Source: Aurifilum marmelostoma (lineage: Eukaryota > Ascomycota > Sordariomycetes > Diaporthales > Cryphonectriaceae). From it: 64,000 nt of DNA. A program made the translations under genes and the position numbers. Below the pieces are notes generated by a model. That model ran no database searches. It was not told the origin of the DNA and saw nothing but the letters and a program-made list of their open reading frames with translations. Below are positions 22,011 through 35,400 of the stretch, piece after piece; positions within the stretch are counted from its first letter, which is position 1, and every line of letters starts with the position of its first letter. The stretch lies in assembly GCA_027559495.1 (NCBI GenBank), contig JAMXSV010000003.1, forward strand, positions 4,464,001-4,528,000. Direction: 5' to 3'.

Positions 22011-23561
22011 GCGTCGATCTCACCCATGAACATGGCTACCTGGCCTGTTCGCTTGAGATCTTATCTCCAATGAGGCAAGTTTCCTTTTCGTAGCGGCCCA
22101 TCTAGCCAAATCACTCAGGTTAGTTCCAATGTTGCTCCTGAGATTGCTTCTCATGTAGATCGCAGCTCAAGCCTACCGTATCCGTCAAGCTGATGCAAGA
22201 ACCTGACAGAGCACACACAACAGGCTGGGGATTGAAGCATGTTGCAGTCAATGAAAAGTCTTGACAGAGCTAGAGCCTCAAGGAAAGAAGTCATCTCGGC
22301 CGGCATGGAAAATCCTTCATTGGCATCAACTTCCAACATTATATGAGACGGAGCAGCTGCTGGATACCTTCGGGTAATTAATCATGTGGCATGTCTTTCA
22401 TATCGGGCCCGATCGTTCCCCGTCAGCCATGTGCAGGCCCTGCATATCAGTGGAGCACTTAGACCCGGGGGAAGCTCATCCGGCCCAGCTACGCATCAAT
22501 AAGTCCATTCAGCTGTGAGGCTGAATGGGTCGTGCGCGAACAACGACAGCGGTTCCGACCAGGGCCTTACCACCTTTATATACGAATACGCAAGAAAAAA
22601 TGACACTACGATTAAGAAGTCTTTGACACCTTGCACGAACGTGAGTGTGATGGGAATGTGGAACCTGCGACGCTGTCAAGCTAAAATCAGGATGCGCTGA
22701 GGTAGGGGTTTCTAGCTTTGGCCTTCTGGGCTCTTCCAATAGCCTGCAATTTTCCAGACATCTAGGATCATAATTTCTTGAATGATAACCGGTGACAAGA
22801 AGGAATCTTATCATAACTTGATTATGTGCACCTCTCAACCACGTCTGACAGTAGCAGGTCATCGACTCGCACCTGTATAAGCACGCAAAGTCTTCCACTC
22901 CATGCCACAACAAGCCCGTTTACCAGTTCCGAGAGATGGCCCCCCTACATGGGCTGAGATGGTTGCCCAACCAAGTGGATCAATTCGATCGAGTCTTGTA
23001 TGTTGTGGAGCTACTATGAATAGTATAATTACTTCAGTACGTAAGTGACTTAGATCTAAGCACTCAGAGCCTGGAGAGTATCGTTCTAGAAGTTCCTAGG
23101 GTGACGAGTCAGGCCCATCCTTGAGCATTGTCTTCCTTACCAGACCCTGCTCATCAAGAGGAGCCAATAACCTGCCTAAAGAATGGCTTACTCTTGGATA
23201 TATGCCCGGCAATATACCCTAGCTTAATTCGGGAGAGGCAGACCCGGTTCCGAGGCCTCGACACATCTTTATTTAGGCAAGAGTTTGTCTCAACTGGAGC
23301 ATTTTCCAGCGAAGGCAAGCTTTCGTTGGCCACCATGTCAGGTTTGTCTTGTGAGGCCTGTCGGAGTCAGCAAAAGGGGTGCTGCTCCCCTTTGAGCAGA
23401 GGTTGAAAAGCTGTGCAAGATCCTCGCCCTCCTCAAGTTATCAGACGTGTGGTCGCATGATATTCCTTACGTTTGCATCCTCTATTCTGTCTTGCTTATT
23501 GTTTTAATCTTGTTTATTCTGTCTTCGTTCTATCGATGTTTTTGTGTCAAAGCACGCGACA
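22011..23561. other. intergenic region
   Basis: Nothing supported on either strand. The last 60 bases before 23562 are T-rich, as in a leader. Confidence 0.4.
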
Positions 23562-25330
23562 ATGAGCAATGTCACCACTTTGATACCTGCTCCAGCCGGT
23601 TATGTTGTGGACTTTGATCATCCGCAACGGCGTGCCAACGTAGCAACATACTGCTGTTTCGGCGTAGGCATTGTGCTGGCGTTGCTGTTCACGGCTCAGC
23701 GGGTCTATGTGAAACTGGTGATTGGCATCAGCTTGCAACTTGACGATTGTAAGCCTACACCATTTGTTCCTCCGAGCCGCTGTCTTTGTGGAACTTTTGA
23801 AAGAGTATAGATCTTGGGAGACTATTGCTGATATTGTGTCCGACAGGGCTTCTTGCAGTGTCATGGGTAAGTGAGGGACGGACGCTTCCGTTGACAGTCT
23901 TGAATTCGAAACCTGACGACGGAGTTTAGGTGACGGCCCTCACATCGCAAATTTGCGTCGTTTGTAAGTTTGCTCGTCCCACGAGCTGCACTTTGCTGCG
24001 AAGACACTGACAGCTTGAGAGATGGGTTTGCAAATGGACTCATCGGGGTGCATGCGTGGGAGATCTCTGTCGATCAGTTCAACCGGTACCTCTTTGTGCG
24101 TCTGGTCACAGCTTGAGCTCTAGCCAATGTTTTTTCAGAGCGTGTTGTATTGAAGGCTGACGATTCTTGTGCTGCTGCTAGGACCTCTGGATCTCCTCGC
24201 CAATATACATCGTCGCAGGTTCCTGCACAAAGTTAGCACTCTTGGTGTTTTACCTAAGGCTATCGCCTTCAACTCGGATGCGTTGGTCAATCTTCGGAAC
24301 CATAATCTTCATCGCGTCCTATTCGATCGGCATCTTCTTCTGCCTCATCTTTGCTTGCAATCCCATACAAAAGAGCTTCAACGTCTACATCACGAGCGGC
24401 TCCTGCATCAGCCCACCGGCGTTGTACATTGCTACCGCTGTCTTTAACATTGTGTCTGATATCATCTTGTTCTTCTTGCCTGTACCGATGGTGTTGGCTC
24501 TAAAGCATATGCCGCTGAAGCAGAGGCTTGCTCTCCTCGGTGTCTTCGGGATCGGTTCTGTGTAAGCCAAGTCCTGCGCAGCACATTTCGAATCTCTTGG
24601 GCATAAACGTTCCTAACAGCTTTCCACAGGACGGTTGTCACCTCCATCTTGCGAGCCGTCATTCTTCCGAGATTGATGCAGAGCCCTGACAACACCTGGA
24701 ACATAGCCGACGCAAGTCTGCTAATGTAAGTCTCAAGAACTCATGCTTCTCACCCCTTTGACCCTAAACTGGACACTTGTCCTCGCCCTTTTGCTCGTAC
24801 ACTAATTGATTCAACCCATACACAGCGTCATCGAGTCAAACCTCATCATCATCTGCGGCATGCTCCCCACGCTGCGCAGGTTCCTCCTCCACGTAGCACC
24901 CAGCCTCATCGGCGAAAGCACCTATGGGAAAAAGAGCAGCTCGCGCGCGAGGACAACCGGCAGCTCCAAACTGCCCCAGTCACCGTTCACAATAGGCTCG
25001 CTGCCGTCCAAGAGCCCCCAGGGCGGAGGTATTGGTCAGTTCGGGCGAGGCGCAGACGGGATCGCGCTTGAGACGCGCGGTGGTGACGGGGACTGGTTAG
25101 ATGTGGGCGACGACAGCGACGACGGCACGGACCAGGGATGCGCGCCTGCCATGGCTACGGCGGCGAGGGTGAGGGAGAGCTCTTGGTATGATGCGGATGC
25201 TCGTAGTCTGGACACGGAGCGCAGTGAGCAGAGCCAAGCGCCACTTGTGCATGCCTCCTCTCAGGGCATCAAGACGACCACGAGGGTTGAGGTGTCGTGT
25301 GTCGGGACGGACCCTGGCAAGTTGGTTTAG
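23562..25330 (+). CDS. rhodopsin-domain (Pth11/SAT4-like) integral membrane protein
   Basis: Seven exons: join(23562..23748, 23847..23866, 23930..23963, 24004..24095, 24182..24561, 24630..24725, 24826..25330), 437 residues, no frame break. Exon 2 is only 20 bases and one intron only 40; all junctions keep frame and yield family-like sequence. Seven hydrophobic segments can be traced. Signature parts are LQLDDWLLAVSWVTAL at the end of helix 2, GVHAWEIS, NRYLFDLWISSPIYIVAGS, the DIILFFLPVPMVLAL helix, and ESNLIIICGMLPTLRRF in helix 7. This is the fungal rhodopsin domain found in Pth11-like receptors. No N-terminal CFEM domain is present. The tail is about 135 residues, rich in Ser, Gly and Asp. 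A role in surface sensing is possible but not shown. Confidence 0.85.
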
Positions 25331-26435
25331 ATTTAGATTCTGGTTCAGGCTGGTGGGGGGCGTTTCCGCGCTCTCGGGTTGAACATTCTTATTCATTCGA
25401 CTTGTACGTCTTACGCATATCCTCGCTTAGTTGCCCGCATCTTCATCACATGTCCTTCCACGAGCGTAAGTGTAGTATGGAAGTGATGTCTCCTGTTGTC
25501 CTCGAGAGAGAAGATATGTCTTTAAGTACTGGGGTTGTAAGAGAGTAAATACATATCCCATTATTCGAACCTTATGTCTTTTTAGAGGCAGGAAGCACTA
25601 TCTTGAGGTGCCGCCAATAATTTCGTCGCCAATTTCAGGAGGCGCAGTCCAAGGGTTATCTTGTAGTTCCGTGCCTCAACGGGGACAAATTCGGCACCTT
25701 CGGCGTTCCTCAAGGTTACTGTCGCATGTGATGCACCTTGGCATCGCATCTAGGAACCATTTCCGGGGGGTCGGCCGAGGCTTTATTGCATACCTAGTTC
25801 TCAGAAGCAGTGCTTCGTTCCATGCCTTAAGGAGCGGGTCTAGAATTTTTTGGGCCGTCTACTCGCACGACGACGACGACGACGACGACGACGACAACGG
25901 TTAAAGCGGCAGCACAAGTATACTTGAAGTTTTGCTGCGACGCACGATTGTGGACGATTATGAGCCCAGAGTATAGTTCCTTGGGTTTCATAAGGACCAG
26001 GGACATGACAAGGGCAATTCTCAATTCTCAATCCTGAGGATCGGCTAATCCTTGGTCCTGATGCCAATTGTTCGAAGTGGTCGTAATCTGAAACGTTCAC
26101 CCGCGCGCAATGAAACGCAGCAGAAGTCCCCATTGATCCGCCAGAGCGCCGCAACACCCCCCTCGGAAACACTTTCAGACACGGAATGCCATACCATCAG
26201 GCGATTATGAGCCCATTCCCAAGATACGGGATCGGGCTGTGATCGCGACGCAGCAAATAGCTCTCAATACGCAGTAATTTTATTTAAACGCTGGCCTGTC
26301 TTCACGGGTGCATCTCGGAGAGTTTTTAATGATTCATGATCTCCTTTCTCCTAACAAGCACAGCTAATTTTTTCTTTTTTCTTTTCGATTTTTATATTTC
26401 TCCCACAATCCAGATTATGAATATTCGGTGACAAC
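25331..26435. other. intergenic region with a CGA microsatellite
   Basis: Nothing coding is supported. A (CGA)n repeat lies at about 25868-25895. The open frame across it (poly-Arg, poly-Asp or poly-Val) is an artefact of the repeat. 26340-26410 is T-rich and precedes the small membrane protein gene. Confidence 0.5.
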
Positions 26436-26685
26436 ATGCCTGTTCTCGATCCACGGATACTCAGTGAGTTGGTGGCGGAGGTGCACACCAATGTCTTAAT
26501 GAAGAGGAGTGTGAGCCATACTGTGCTAGAGACGCTTGCCGTGGGTGAGTAGCTAGCTAGTTCCTACCATGGCGGAATGGCGCTTCCTTGCTCGTCGTGC
26601 TAATAATCTCAACACAACAGTTGCGACAATTATTTTCGGCGTCGGCGGTTACATGTACTACGCAATCAAAGTACAGAGCAAATAG
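26436..26685 (+). CDS. 57-residue single-pass membrane protein
   Basis: Too short for simple open-frame searches because it is split: join(26436..26544, 26621..26685). The intron has GTGAGT, a good branch site (GCTAATAAT) and CAACAG; splicing is phase 1. The product starts MPVLDPRILSELVAEVHTNV, continues with a basic Met-Lys-Arg stretch, then one hydrophobic helix (VVATIIFGVGGYMYYAI) with a Gly-x-Gly-Gly motif, and ends in a short Lys tail. The T-rich leader and ideal splice signals argue that it is real. Size and shape resemble small mitochondrial or ER membrane proteins, but I cannot name it. Confidence 0.6.
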
Positions 26686-27503
26686 ACGAGCAGAACAAAA
26701 CCCCCGAGAAGCGAATTTGGATTAGCAACGCACATCACAAGACATCATCACAAAAGAACGTGGACTTTGACTCGGCAATCACAAGCACCACCTCAATGGA
26801 CTCACAATTAAAGAGGGTGGGGATAATATTGGCAGCGGCCACGAGGTCAGGGTCAACAAACAAAACTGGGTCCTCGCATAATCGCTCGCTGCGCGAGTAG
26901 GGCGTTTTTGGGTGGGAATTCTCGGAAAGACATGAATTATTGTTATGATACCTTTTGGCTTTTGGGAGATTCTGGTAGAAAGAGATAACTCAGCCACTTC
27001 AGCACTTGAGTGCGTGAATATATGGGATGCTTTCTAAGTAGCGTCTGGGATGCCAATACGATTCTGCTTTCACAATTCCGAGAGTTGCGGCTCAGGGTCG
27101 GGGTCTCTTATCTTTTGGTGCTCTAGTGGAGCAGAACCGGAAAAGCAGTGTTCGTCGGCCCAAAATGCCACTTGCATGATACAGCTCTGATAGATATTCT
27201 TCTACGAAACTGTGCTCCTATGACTACAGCCACTAAAGTATATTCAGTGCACTATTTGTGTCTCACAAACCTCAGTACATAGCTGGAAACAGAAGTGATG
27301 GCACAGAGGGATATCACGTGAATAGCTGACTAAAGCACAGTGTCTCCATTCCCAGATATCAAAAGCTGGACTGTGCGCCAGCCCATTTCCCCACTAACTT
27401 CCTGCCTCGACTTCGCTCAAGTTCAACGACATCTCAACCTCATCAGCTCAAAGCTTTCATGCGCACGCTTCTTCAATCAACAGCCGAATCAACGGTCATA
27501 ATC
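26686..27503. other. intergenic region
   Basis: Nothing supported; 27380-27500 is the probable promoter and leader of VFA1. Confidence 0.5.
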
Positions 27504-28297
27504 ATGTCGACGTTCCCAAATGTGTATATCCACCGCAAGGTAGCGGAGACAGCAGCAAAGTCATGCGCCGTTTGCTTCAAGCCTAGCACCAGTGTTCTCA
27601 TAACAGAGGAGAAACAGGTGGGTTGCCTGTCGTGACGTGTCTCTTTCACCTCTGTACCTCACTCGTGCATGATATGATCACGTTTCCTGGCCCTTTGGCC
27701 TAGCTCTCAGGGCAGAACAATGGCTCACAACTTGGCTGCCAGGACTTCTTTTACGTATGCCCTTCACATCTCAAGGACCGCGGGTTTTGCACCCCGATTA
27801 TCGATCAGGCGGCGGCAGAAGCAAAGAGGAAGAAGGAGATGGAGGAAGAAGTCGAAAGGGTAAAGAAGGAGTACGAAGAGAAGCAGCGCAAGAAGAAAGA
27901 AAAGGAAGAAGCCGACAAGTCCAAGGACAAGGACAAGAAAGCCGAAGACAAGAAAACAGAGGACGCGAGCGACCAGAAGAAGGATTCACTCCCCGACGGA
28001 AAGGTGGGGGACCACTACGTTTCTGATAAGACATTCTCTGCATGTTGCTCACCACAAACCATTGAATTCAGGATCAGGAGCAGGCGAAATCGGAGGAAGA
28101 GCCGCGTGTCTTCCAACTTCACAGGTCTGACACCTCCAGCCTGCGGTCAATTGGACAGGCAACCGCTAACACAAGTGTCTAGATCGTTCTACCAGAATCG
28201 ACTGGCAATGAAACGGCAGGCTGAGGCGGATAAGCGAAATCGCGAGCGCTTCTCCAATCCGTCATTCTTCCCTTCTGTACCTAAAGGGCTGCCTTGA
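27504..28297 (+). CDS. VFA1: Vps4-associated protein 1 homologue
   Basis: Vfa1 binds the AAA ATPase Vps4 at endosomes and tunes its activity in the ESCRT/MVB pathway (known from yeast). Four exons: join(27504..27617, 27743..28003, 28072..28124, 28183..28297), 180 residues, no frame break. The N-terminal zinc-binding-like part contains Cys-Ala-Val-Cys-Phe-Lys-Pro, later FFYVCPSHLKDRGFC, spaced as in the Vfa1 family (AAA-ATPase Vps4-associated). The centre is a highly charged Lys/Glu coiled coil, and the C-terminus RFSNPSFFPSVPKGLP is the conserved tail that interacts with Vps4. Introns have standard borders, the last with a GCTAAC branch site. The length fits the family. Confidence 0.9.
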
Positions 28298-28820
28298 CCC
28301 ACCAAGACAGATGGGAACGTCGAAAAACAGTCAGCACACCACAAAGTGTAAACATATGGCCGATGTCGGCTTCCTGCCCGAACATCGACATGCACGTCAA
28401 AGGCCTTTTTCAGCTCTGGCCAAGTTCCCCCCTTGACCTTTCTGAAGGACCTGCCTCCGTCGCGTAGAGGTCATGTGGGCTATGGTGTAAGCATGTGCTT
28501 GACGGCGAACGTATTGAGTAAGTGCGATGACTCCGCGGCCTACGCTGGCTCGAAATTGCAAGGCCACGCCAGTGTTGGGGGTTCCCGTTTTCTATCTCAT
28601 CACTCGATGTCTCGTGTACTTGACGAAGACAAGATACAGAGTATTTCAGATGTACCTGTGTACAAGACAATTGATTTTAGCTCCTGTCCTGGCCTTGGCC
28701 CCGTAAGGATGGGCTACCCTAGGTTTCCCCGCCTTCTCACTACGGGATGAGATCTGGCACTTTGTGATCGGGAGGATTGCGCCTTGTAGGATTCCCGCTT
28801 ACTAGGGAGTTAACCCTTCT

Positions 28821-28834
28821 CCCCCCCCCCCCCC
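28821..28834. repeat. C14 mononucleotide run
   Basis: Fourteen consecutive C. Confidence 0.95.
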
Positions 28835-29070
28835 TTCCCAACCCGCCCCTTTCCTGTCTTTCCTTTTGGGAAATGACGTGGCTCTACGGAATGTGGGTGG
28901 ACAGTGAGCACCACGTTCCATATCTGCACGAGCCTGGTGTATCGGGACACCTTCCCATGCGAGGTCAGCACAACGACGACCGGGTCATCCTGATGTTGAT
29001 ACCACTCGCAAGATCATATTGAACACGTGGGAATCGCAGAACAAATCGGTTCTAATCTGCGAGGCGCGCG

Positions 29071-29096
29071 CTCTCTCTCTCTCTCTCACTCTCTCT
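29071..29096. repeat. (CT)n microsatellite
   Basis: Nearly perfect CT repeat with one CA interruption. Confidence 0.9.
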
Positions 29097-29437
29097 GCCA
29101 CGTTCTCACTGCGCCGCCCTGTTCTGATTAGTCGCGAGCTGATTCCATATTGCTAGTCCCAGGTGAGCCCAGCGCTGACACCTTGGCGTGGCATCCACAC
29201 ATGTCTCTGTGAACCAACATTGTCGCGCTCTATTACTGGGAGAACAGTCCGAAACCTGTGCATGGCAGGCAGTGAGCTTTTTGTCATCTGATTTTCCACC
29301 CTGATGCAAGTGGACATAACCCGCCAACGTGAGGTTTCATCACATGACCTTCGGGTAGAGTTGCTTTGGACGGATGATGAGCTTGTGATTAGTTCGCTAG
29401 CTAGCGACCCCTCCTCTCCTCATCATTCCCAACGTTC

Positions 29438-29462
29438 ATATATATATATATATGTATATATA
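29438..29462. repeat. (AT)n microsatellite
   Basis: AT repeat with one G interruption. Confidence 0.9.
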
Positions 29463-32400
29463 ATTCTATATACAAACCTTTCTGGGGGAAAATGGTGTGA
29501 TAATGGCCACTGATAGTACGTTGAACCTGCCCACTATCGTGATTTTTAATCGTCATCTCACTTCGATGTCCGAATTCCTTGTCTGTGTTACCTGCACTTG
29601 CTAGGCTAGGGGAAGTTAGTGCTTATCTTTGTAAGTTGGTGCCATGTTCACTGAGTTTATGATCACGCAGGACATGCAGATGCGTTGCTAGGCATGTTTA
29701 AGGGGGTGTCTTAGAACAGTATAAAGGCATGGCTTTTAGAAAACGTGGCATTCCGTTCAAGCGACCCAGAGCCATGTGCTGGCCACCTGGGGCAGTACCA
29801 TCGTCATACCGTCGCACATCGGACAGAGTGGTGTGCAATCGTCATCACCATGGCTAAGGTGGCCATCAGTTGAATGATTTCATAGGCGGCTATAAGACAT
29901 GTTATGTACAGAGAGAGGATGCATGAACCATAGTAATTATCTCATAAGCAGAGACAGAGATGTGAGTGGTCCAATGATCTCAGTCCACCCATCGATCAGA
30001 CGACGGAATGCGATGTGCCGCCAGTGATAATACAACGATAAATAAGCAAATACGTTTTCAGGTTAGGGCAGTCTCTCATTGCCCGGCAAAAGTGGCAACC
30101 TGTATGTACAAAGGAACAACAAGGCTGTTGTTAATGGCTCTGTAACTTTGATGCCGGGCCCACACTCAGCCATCCGCGCCGAGGGAATTATTATGTCCAC
30201 AAGAGGCTGCAGTGGCGAAAAGGAAAATTGCCGCCATTCACAAAGATCGATGTTTTAACCAACACATCGAGGAGCATCCGCCATCTAGCCGCAGTGTGCA
30301 TGTCAAGTAAGCTGCACTTTGATCACGCCGGACGATCGGGTCAATGTCACTTTTGAGGTTCCCCTGGAGATGGAAAACACCGGCAGGATAGTTACACACA
30401 GCCCACTCCCCATAGGCAGTAACCTCCGCGGCCTTGACTGCATATGCAATAGTTCAACAGACCACCCTCCCAGCAGCAGAGTCATCGCCTGCTTACTAGC
30501 CCAACGCGGCAGTTCGCATTTAGGCGGGCCGAAGGGCTCATGCGGCGGCAGGATTGATAGACTTTTTTCTATGTGAGTGGGATTGGGGGCCGGTTATTCC
30601 TCTTTCAAAGGCCGGGGCCCTTGAAAGCCGGTGCAGTGGTCTAGGCGGGGTGTATTCTGCGCCGTGGTACTTTTGTAATTATGCTGACTTGTCAGATGTC
30701 GGATTTTCTTTTCCCACAGGCTTTCCCAGTCCGCAATCTTACCAAAAAGGAAGTCTCCTCGGGCCTGACGATAGTCAGGTGCCTAGACTCTTTGAAAAAG
30801 AGAAGTATGTATGGAGAAATGTCATCCGCCAGAGTCAGCGAAGAGGATAAAAGACGTGATGTGCTGGAAAATCCCATTCAAAACCATGGATAGATTCGGT
30901 GGCCCGGTAGAGTCCGATATTTCCGGCGCCTGGCTTGCCAAGTCCGCCTATAATGAGTAGGCTGCTCATTTGCTTATTGTGGCAATTTGCCCTTGTATGT
31001 TCAGCACGCATATCTGAGCGTAGCTTGGTCACCAAGTGAAGCGTTACCCTCTAGGGGGCCATATATTACGTTGTCACAAGGGACTGCTGGATGACTCTTG
31101 TCCAATCTGACCATGAGGACGCCATCCTATCTGGTTACACAAGCTTATCATGATCCATCTTATGTTCCCGTTTCTTCTCTTTGAGTGCCTAATTACTTGA
31201 GCAGCCACTGCTGAAAGTTTCAGGGTTCCGCAGTAAGCCAAATAAGTATTCTTCCAGCCTTAGGGCAATTTGAAAGGAACTTGAGATTGTGTTTGAATTA
31301 TGACGAACATAAATAACCCTTCATTGAAAGACCAAGTACCTATGTGTTTGATCAATTATGCTGCCCACAGCAGACTTCGGGATAGGGAAATGAGCTGTGA
31401 GGGGTCAGACCCTGAGCAAGACCGAAGCTGAAGCTGTACCTGCTCGAATTCCCGTTTTCTCCAACAGTATGATTCAAAACTATATCAGCTCTAGATGCTA
31501 ATAGTTTCAAGACTCGAGAACTCACTACGACAGCAGTCCTAGAGACTTATGCCCAGGAGGCCCAATACTAAGTCTGATGTATGCTAGGCCTACTTGGACC
31601 CTAAATTGCATAGCCTTTTGATTTAGACATCAAGATACCAATAATAGTGCATTGACAGATAGTCATTGCACAGCGATGTTGGATACCTCTATCCTACGGT
31701 CGCTTCTATTGAAAGACTTAGACTCCACCCCTTGTTATGTTCAGATCTGTCTGGGAAAATGGTTGTCAACGAGTTGAATCGCTAAGAAGAGCCGTGTTGG
31801 CTTGGAGTGCGCAAGTGTTTTGTGTTCACAACCTTGCAATTGCTGCCCTTCCGTTTCTTTGTTCACGGAGTGTTCTGTGGGTTTGTACACTGCAGCTAGA
31901 TTCTGAGTAGGGTTGCTGAAGATGTATTGGTACTGCCAACTAAATCATTATCATCTATACTACAGCAGGTGCATGCTTGATCAGCTGTTATACTCAGTAT
32001 GGAAATCCATGCGCATCTACTCTTCATTCAATCCGTATGGGAAAGTCATGCTCAATCATTTTACTAGACTGTACTTTGATCTTACAATTAGCCTCTATCA
32101 TGAGGTTTTGTGAACTTTGTGATACTGGGTAAACAGTCGGCGTAAAATTCGCCATAATTATAATACCGGACTGATTACAACCAATGATTGTTGGCCATCT
32201 CTATGATAATTACATGTATTTGTATTTGTCTTCTCCGCCCCCAAAGTTTCCTGACTCAACAGCTGACCAAGACAGAAATGTCCGAGCTGAGAGTACGCAA
32301 TGAGAAGCGTCGATACAGTCAGGTCAATCATGATTATCAATCTGCGCAAATGGGTATCGTTGGACGGAAACCTGGAGCCTAGCCGGCGACTCAAGAGGAT

Positions 32401-35400
32401 AATCAGAACAGCAGTGTACTTCCACGAATCATTACCATGCAGCCATCATTCTATCCCATGCTAGATCGTGGGACGCTGACATTCAAGAAACATTTAACGC
32501 TAAGAGATTCCTTGGAAACTCGACAAACTTTCATTGATTTGCGATTCAGGTCAGAATGTGCAGCCCCTTTCCGCCACCGTGACGGTGAATCCATTGAGGA
32601 GGGTTTTCTCCCCTTTCCTCGCCATCCAAGCGGTGAAATGGTTAGGTTGAATAGTCATACAAACTCCACTCTTACAAGACTATTCTCGTACTCCCGTGTG
32701 GCTTGGTCGTCTCCGAGCCAAACCTCAACATCGTCGTAGGTCATGATCATACCAGGCATGTAATCTTGGGTATTTCGCACGAATCTCGCCGAGACCTGGT
32801 TGATAATTAGGACCTCAACAAGCCAACACTGTGTCGTAGCATCTCCTTGACAGGAAGCTTTGTGTTCGTCTGAGACATATGAAGCCAAAAAATCAGCTGC
32901 CCTGCCTTGGCATCGATACACCATCAGATTGGGCCACCCTGGGATGATCGCAATGATACTCTTATTAGCTAGCGAATAAGTCCAAGGTAAGGTCCCCCCC
33001 CCCCAACTTCCCCGAGATCAAGAATGCCCAAAGCTGTCGGTGTCGATCGATCTTGCGATTATAGACAAGAGTCTACTGAAGCCTCGCATGTACGGGTGCT
33101 GACTTGGAATCCTGATCAGGATGCTCGGACGTAGTTCTCAGTGGCACCTCGGTGGCACAAGCCTCTTGGTAATTGCGATGTACCGTAGTCTCAATTGCCG
33201 AAGCAAGCAATCTACTTACGCCCACCATGTAGATCATGGGCAACAGCCGCTGCAGGGCTCCTGGCACCAAGGAGTTGTTGCCCCGGGTCCCTTCTTCAGC
33301 CCTGTGGGGAGACGAGGGCTTCGGCACCTTTGCGGATCTAACTCGGGAGGCATACCATCTAGGTCCTATTTTCCGCCTCTGCCCTGTCGATGAACCCGTC
33401 GCAGACAGATTGCATTAAAGGGCGCCACTCAGAGGTTGGGGGACGGGAGGAGTTCCAGCGCAACCTCCATCTTTTTTCTTCTTCTTCTTTTTGGGTCTTT
33501 CTTTTCGGCCTGCACTGGGGCGCCGACAGAATTGTGTAAGACTTGCAGAGAAGGAGACCGGGTAACCTGTCCGGTCATTTTTCCTAAAGCCTGTTTTATG
33601 CAGGACATGCGACAGCATTAGCGGATCTGTGCGCGCAGCGTGAGGCACACCATCCACTGACTGGCGTGGTACTGGTCATGATTTCTTGAGTTACATCGTG
33701 CGCAGCTTCCTTGCACGGGCCCTGGGAAAGCTCACACCTTTAGGAATCACCATCGGAACAGTACATTCAGGTCACCATTACTCGCAGCATGCCAAGTTCT
33801 TTTTAACGAGAGATGACACGAGCCAAAGTTCATTACCCGATCTCCAGGATACTGATTCGACAATGACGGGTCTTGTACCGATACCTAGTAATTATGCTGC
33901 CACGCACACACCCGCTCTCTCTGGCTTGATTGGCAGGGGACGAGCGGAAAAATTGACTCCAGAAGAACGGGGAAAGCATGCACCCTAGATCTGCTTGCGA
34001 ATCCTCAGCTGCAGTAGGTGCATAACGCGATCCTTAACGTGATCAACCATCACATATCACTCTCGCCTAGTATGCCAGTCAGAGAACGAGAGATTGTCTA
34101 GTCGCGTCAGCTATAGATGCCCAGAGGTATACCAGGACATTTAATCAGTGTTACATGCCGCTGTCTATCCTGAGTCGGATGACTCGTGATGCGAGCGACA
34201 GGTTCACTCATCGTATCCGTGACCTAATTTTCGATGGTAGTGGTAAATTAGTGTCTAATCGTGAGAGGCTTTTGGGGTCCCCATTACTCAGATACTGACA
34301 TATTTGTCGAAGATGGTGGGTGACAGCAGGACCAGCGTATTCTTCGCCTGGCGCTTGAGATCCGCTGGGGGCTTTTATTCTCCTTCCCAGTACCGTACTC
34401 AAGTCCCATTGCTCCCACCCCTACCAATAGCCGTCAGGATTCCAGTCTCGACCTGATCTACAAGGGGATCCAGAACAGGTACCGTCCAGGCTTCCAGACT
34501 CAAGGAGTGGGGTCAGGCCTTACCAGTCCAGCGTACGCCAGCGGCAATCTCGCAGCATCATCAACAAAAGAGAGTCGTTTGAACCCATCCCCCTACGGTG
34601 TAGGGAGCTAGTTTAAAGCCGCATGATCATCCAGTCAGCTGGCAACTTTTCCCTGTTTGGTGATTGCGGCTTTGCAGGTGGCTCAGGTATGTGTGAGACT
34701 TGCTCACCATGCCAGCGGGATCTCTCTGAGATAACTATAATACAATGGTCAAAGCGGATTCAAACCTCCTCGTTGACTTTCAAAAGGTGATGGAATAAGT
34801 ATTTCTAGTCCATTTGTGTGAGATCGGCTGTGAATATAGGTCGGGCTAATAGGCGTCCAATAGCGAATCAGTCTGTGGTTGAACTTGTAAGCCATGGTAT
34901 ACCGATGCGGTGAACGTGAAATCTTGTGTGCAAGATGTCGTGAAACTTGGCTGTGGCGAGGGTATGACAACCTAACAGCCTGAGATAGAGGCAAGTGCAT
35001 GTTCGAGTGGTTTTTCGCTGAATGCATATAAACACGGATCACGCACAAGCACATACAAGTACTAATCTTTGCCAATATTGCCAGACCTAGTGAGCCAGTA
35101 AATCGAGCAAGTGTCACACAAGGCCAACCGTATGTGGCTCCAGACGAAACTGTCTAGCTACTTTATGATAATGCACCAGAAGAAGTTCCTTGCATTAGGG
35201 GGTTGATCCTTTCTGTGTGCCCTGTGGGTTGGTTACGATTGGTTGTTGGCCATAGGATTCAAGAAATCTGACCGCTCAACGACTACTTGTGCATGTGTTG
35301 CTTCGGGTGTTACTGTGGTAAAGGGGGGGGGGCGCGGTCCTTTTCATGATGATGATGATGATGCTGGTCACAGGCCCCCAAAACAGACGTCTTGTACAAA

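Larger units (their letters stand above)
28298..32990. other. 4.7 kb without recognised genes
   Basis: All open frames are short and none shows family features or sustained codon bias. It holds C14 (28821-28834), a (CT)n tract (29071-29096) and an (AT)n tract (29438-29462). 29500-32500 is AT-richer with many short frames. A minus-strand frame at 32655-32924 is the longest plausible piece but is not supported. Confidence 0.45.

Noticed and set aside
25840..26172. Frame with an Arg-rich stretch across the CGA repeat
   Set aside because: Produced only by the microsatellite.
32655..33327. Two minus-strand frames (32655-32924 and 33073-33327) that might form one gene
   Set aside because: A GTAAGT lies at the end of a plausible upstream piece, but no domain, no codon bias and no convincing full exon chain could be found.
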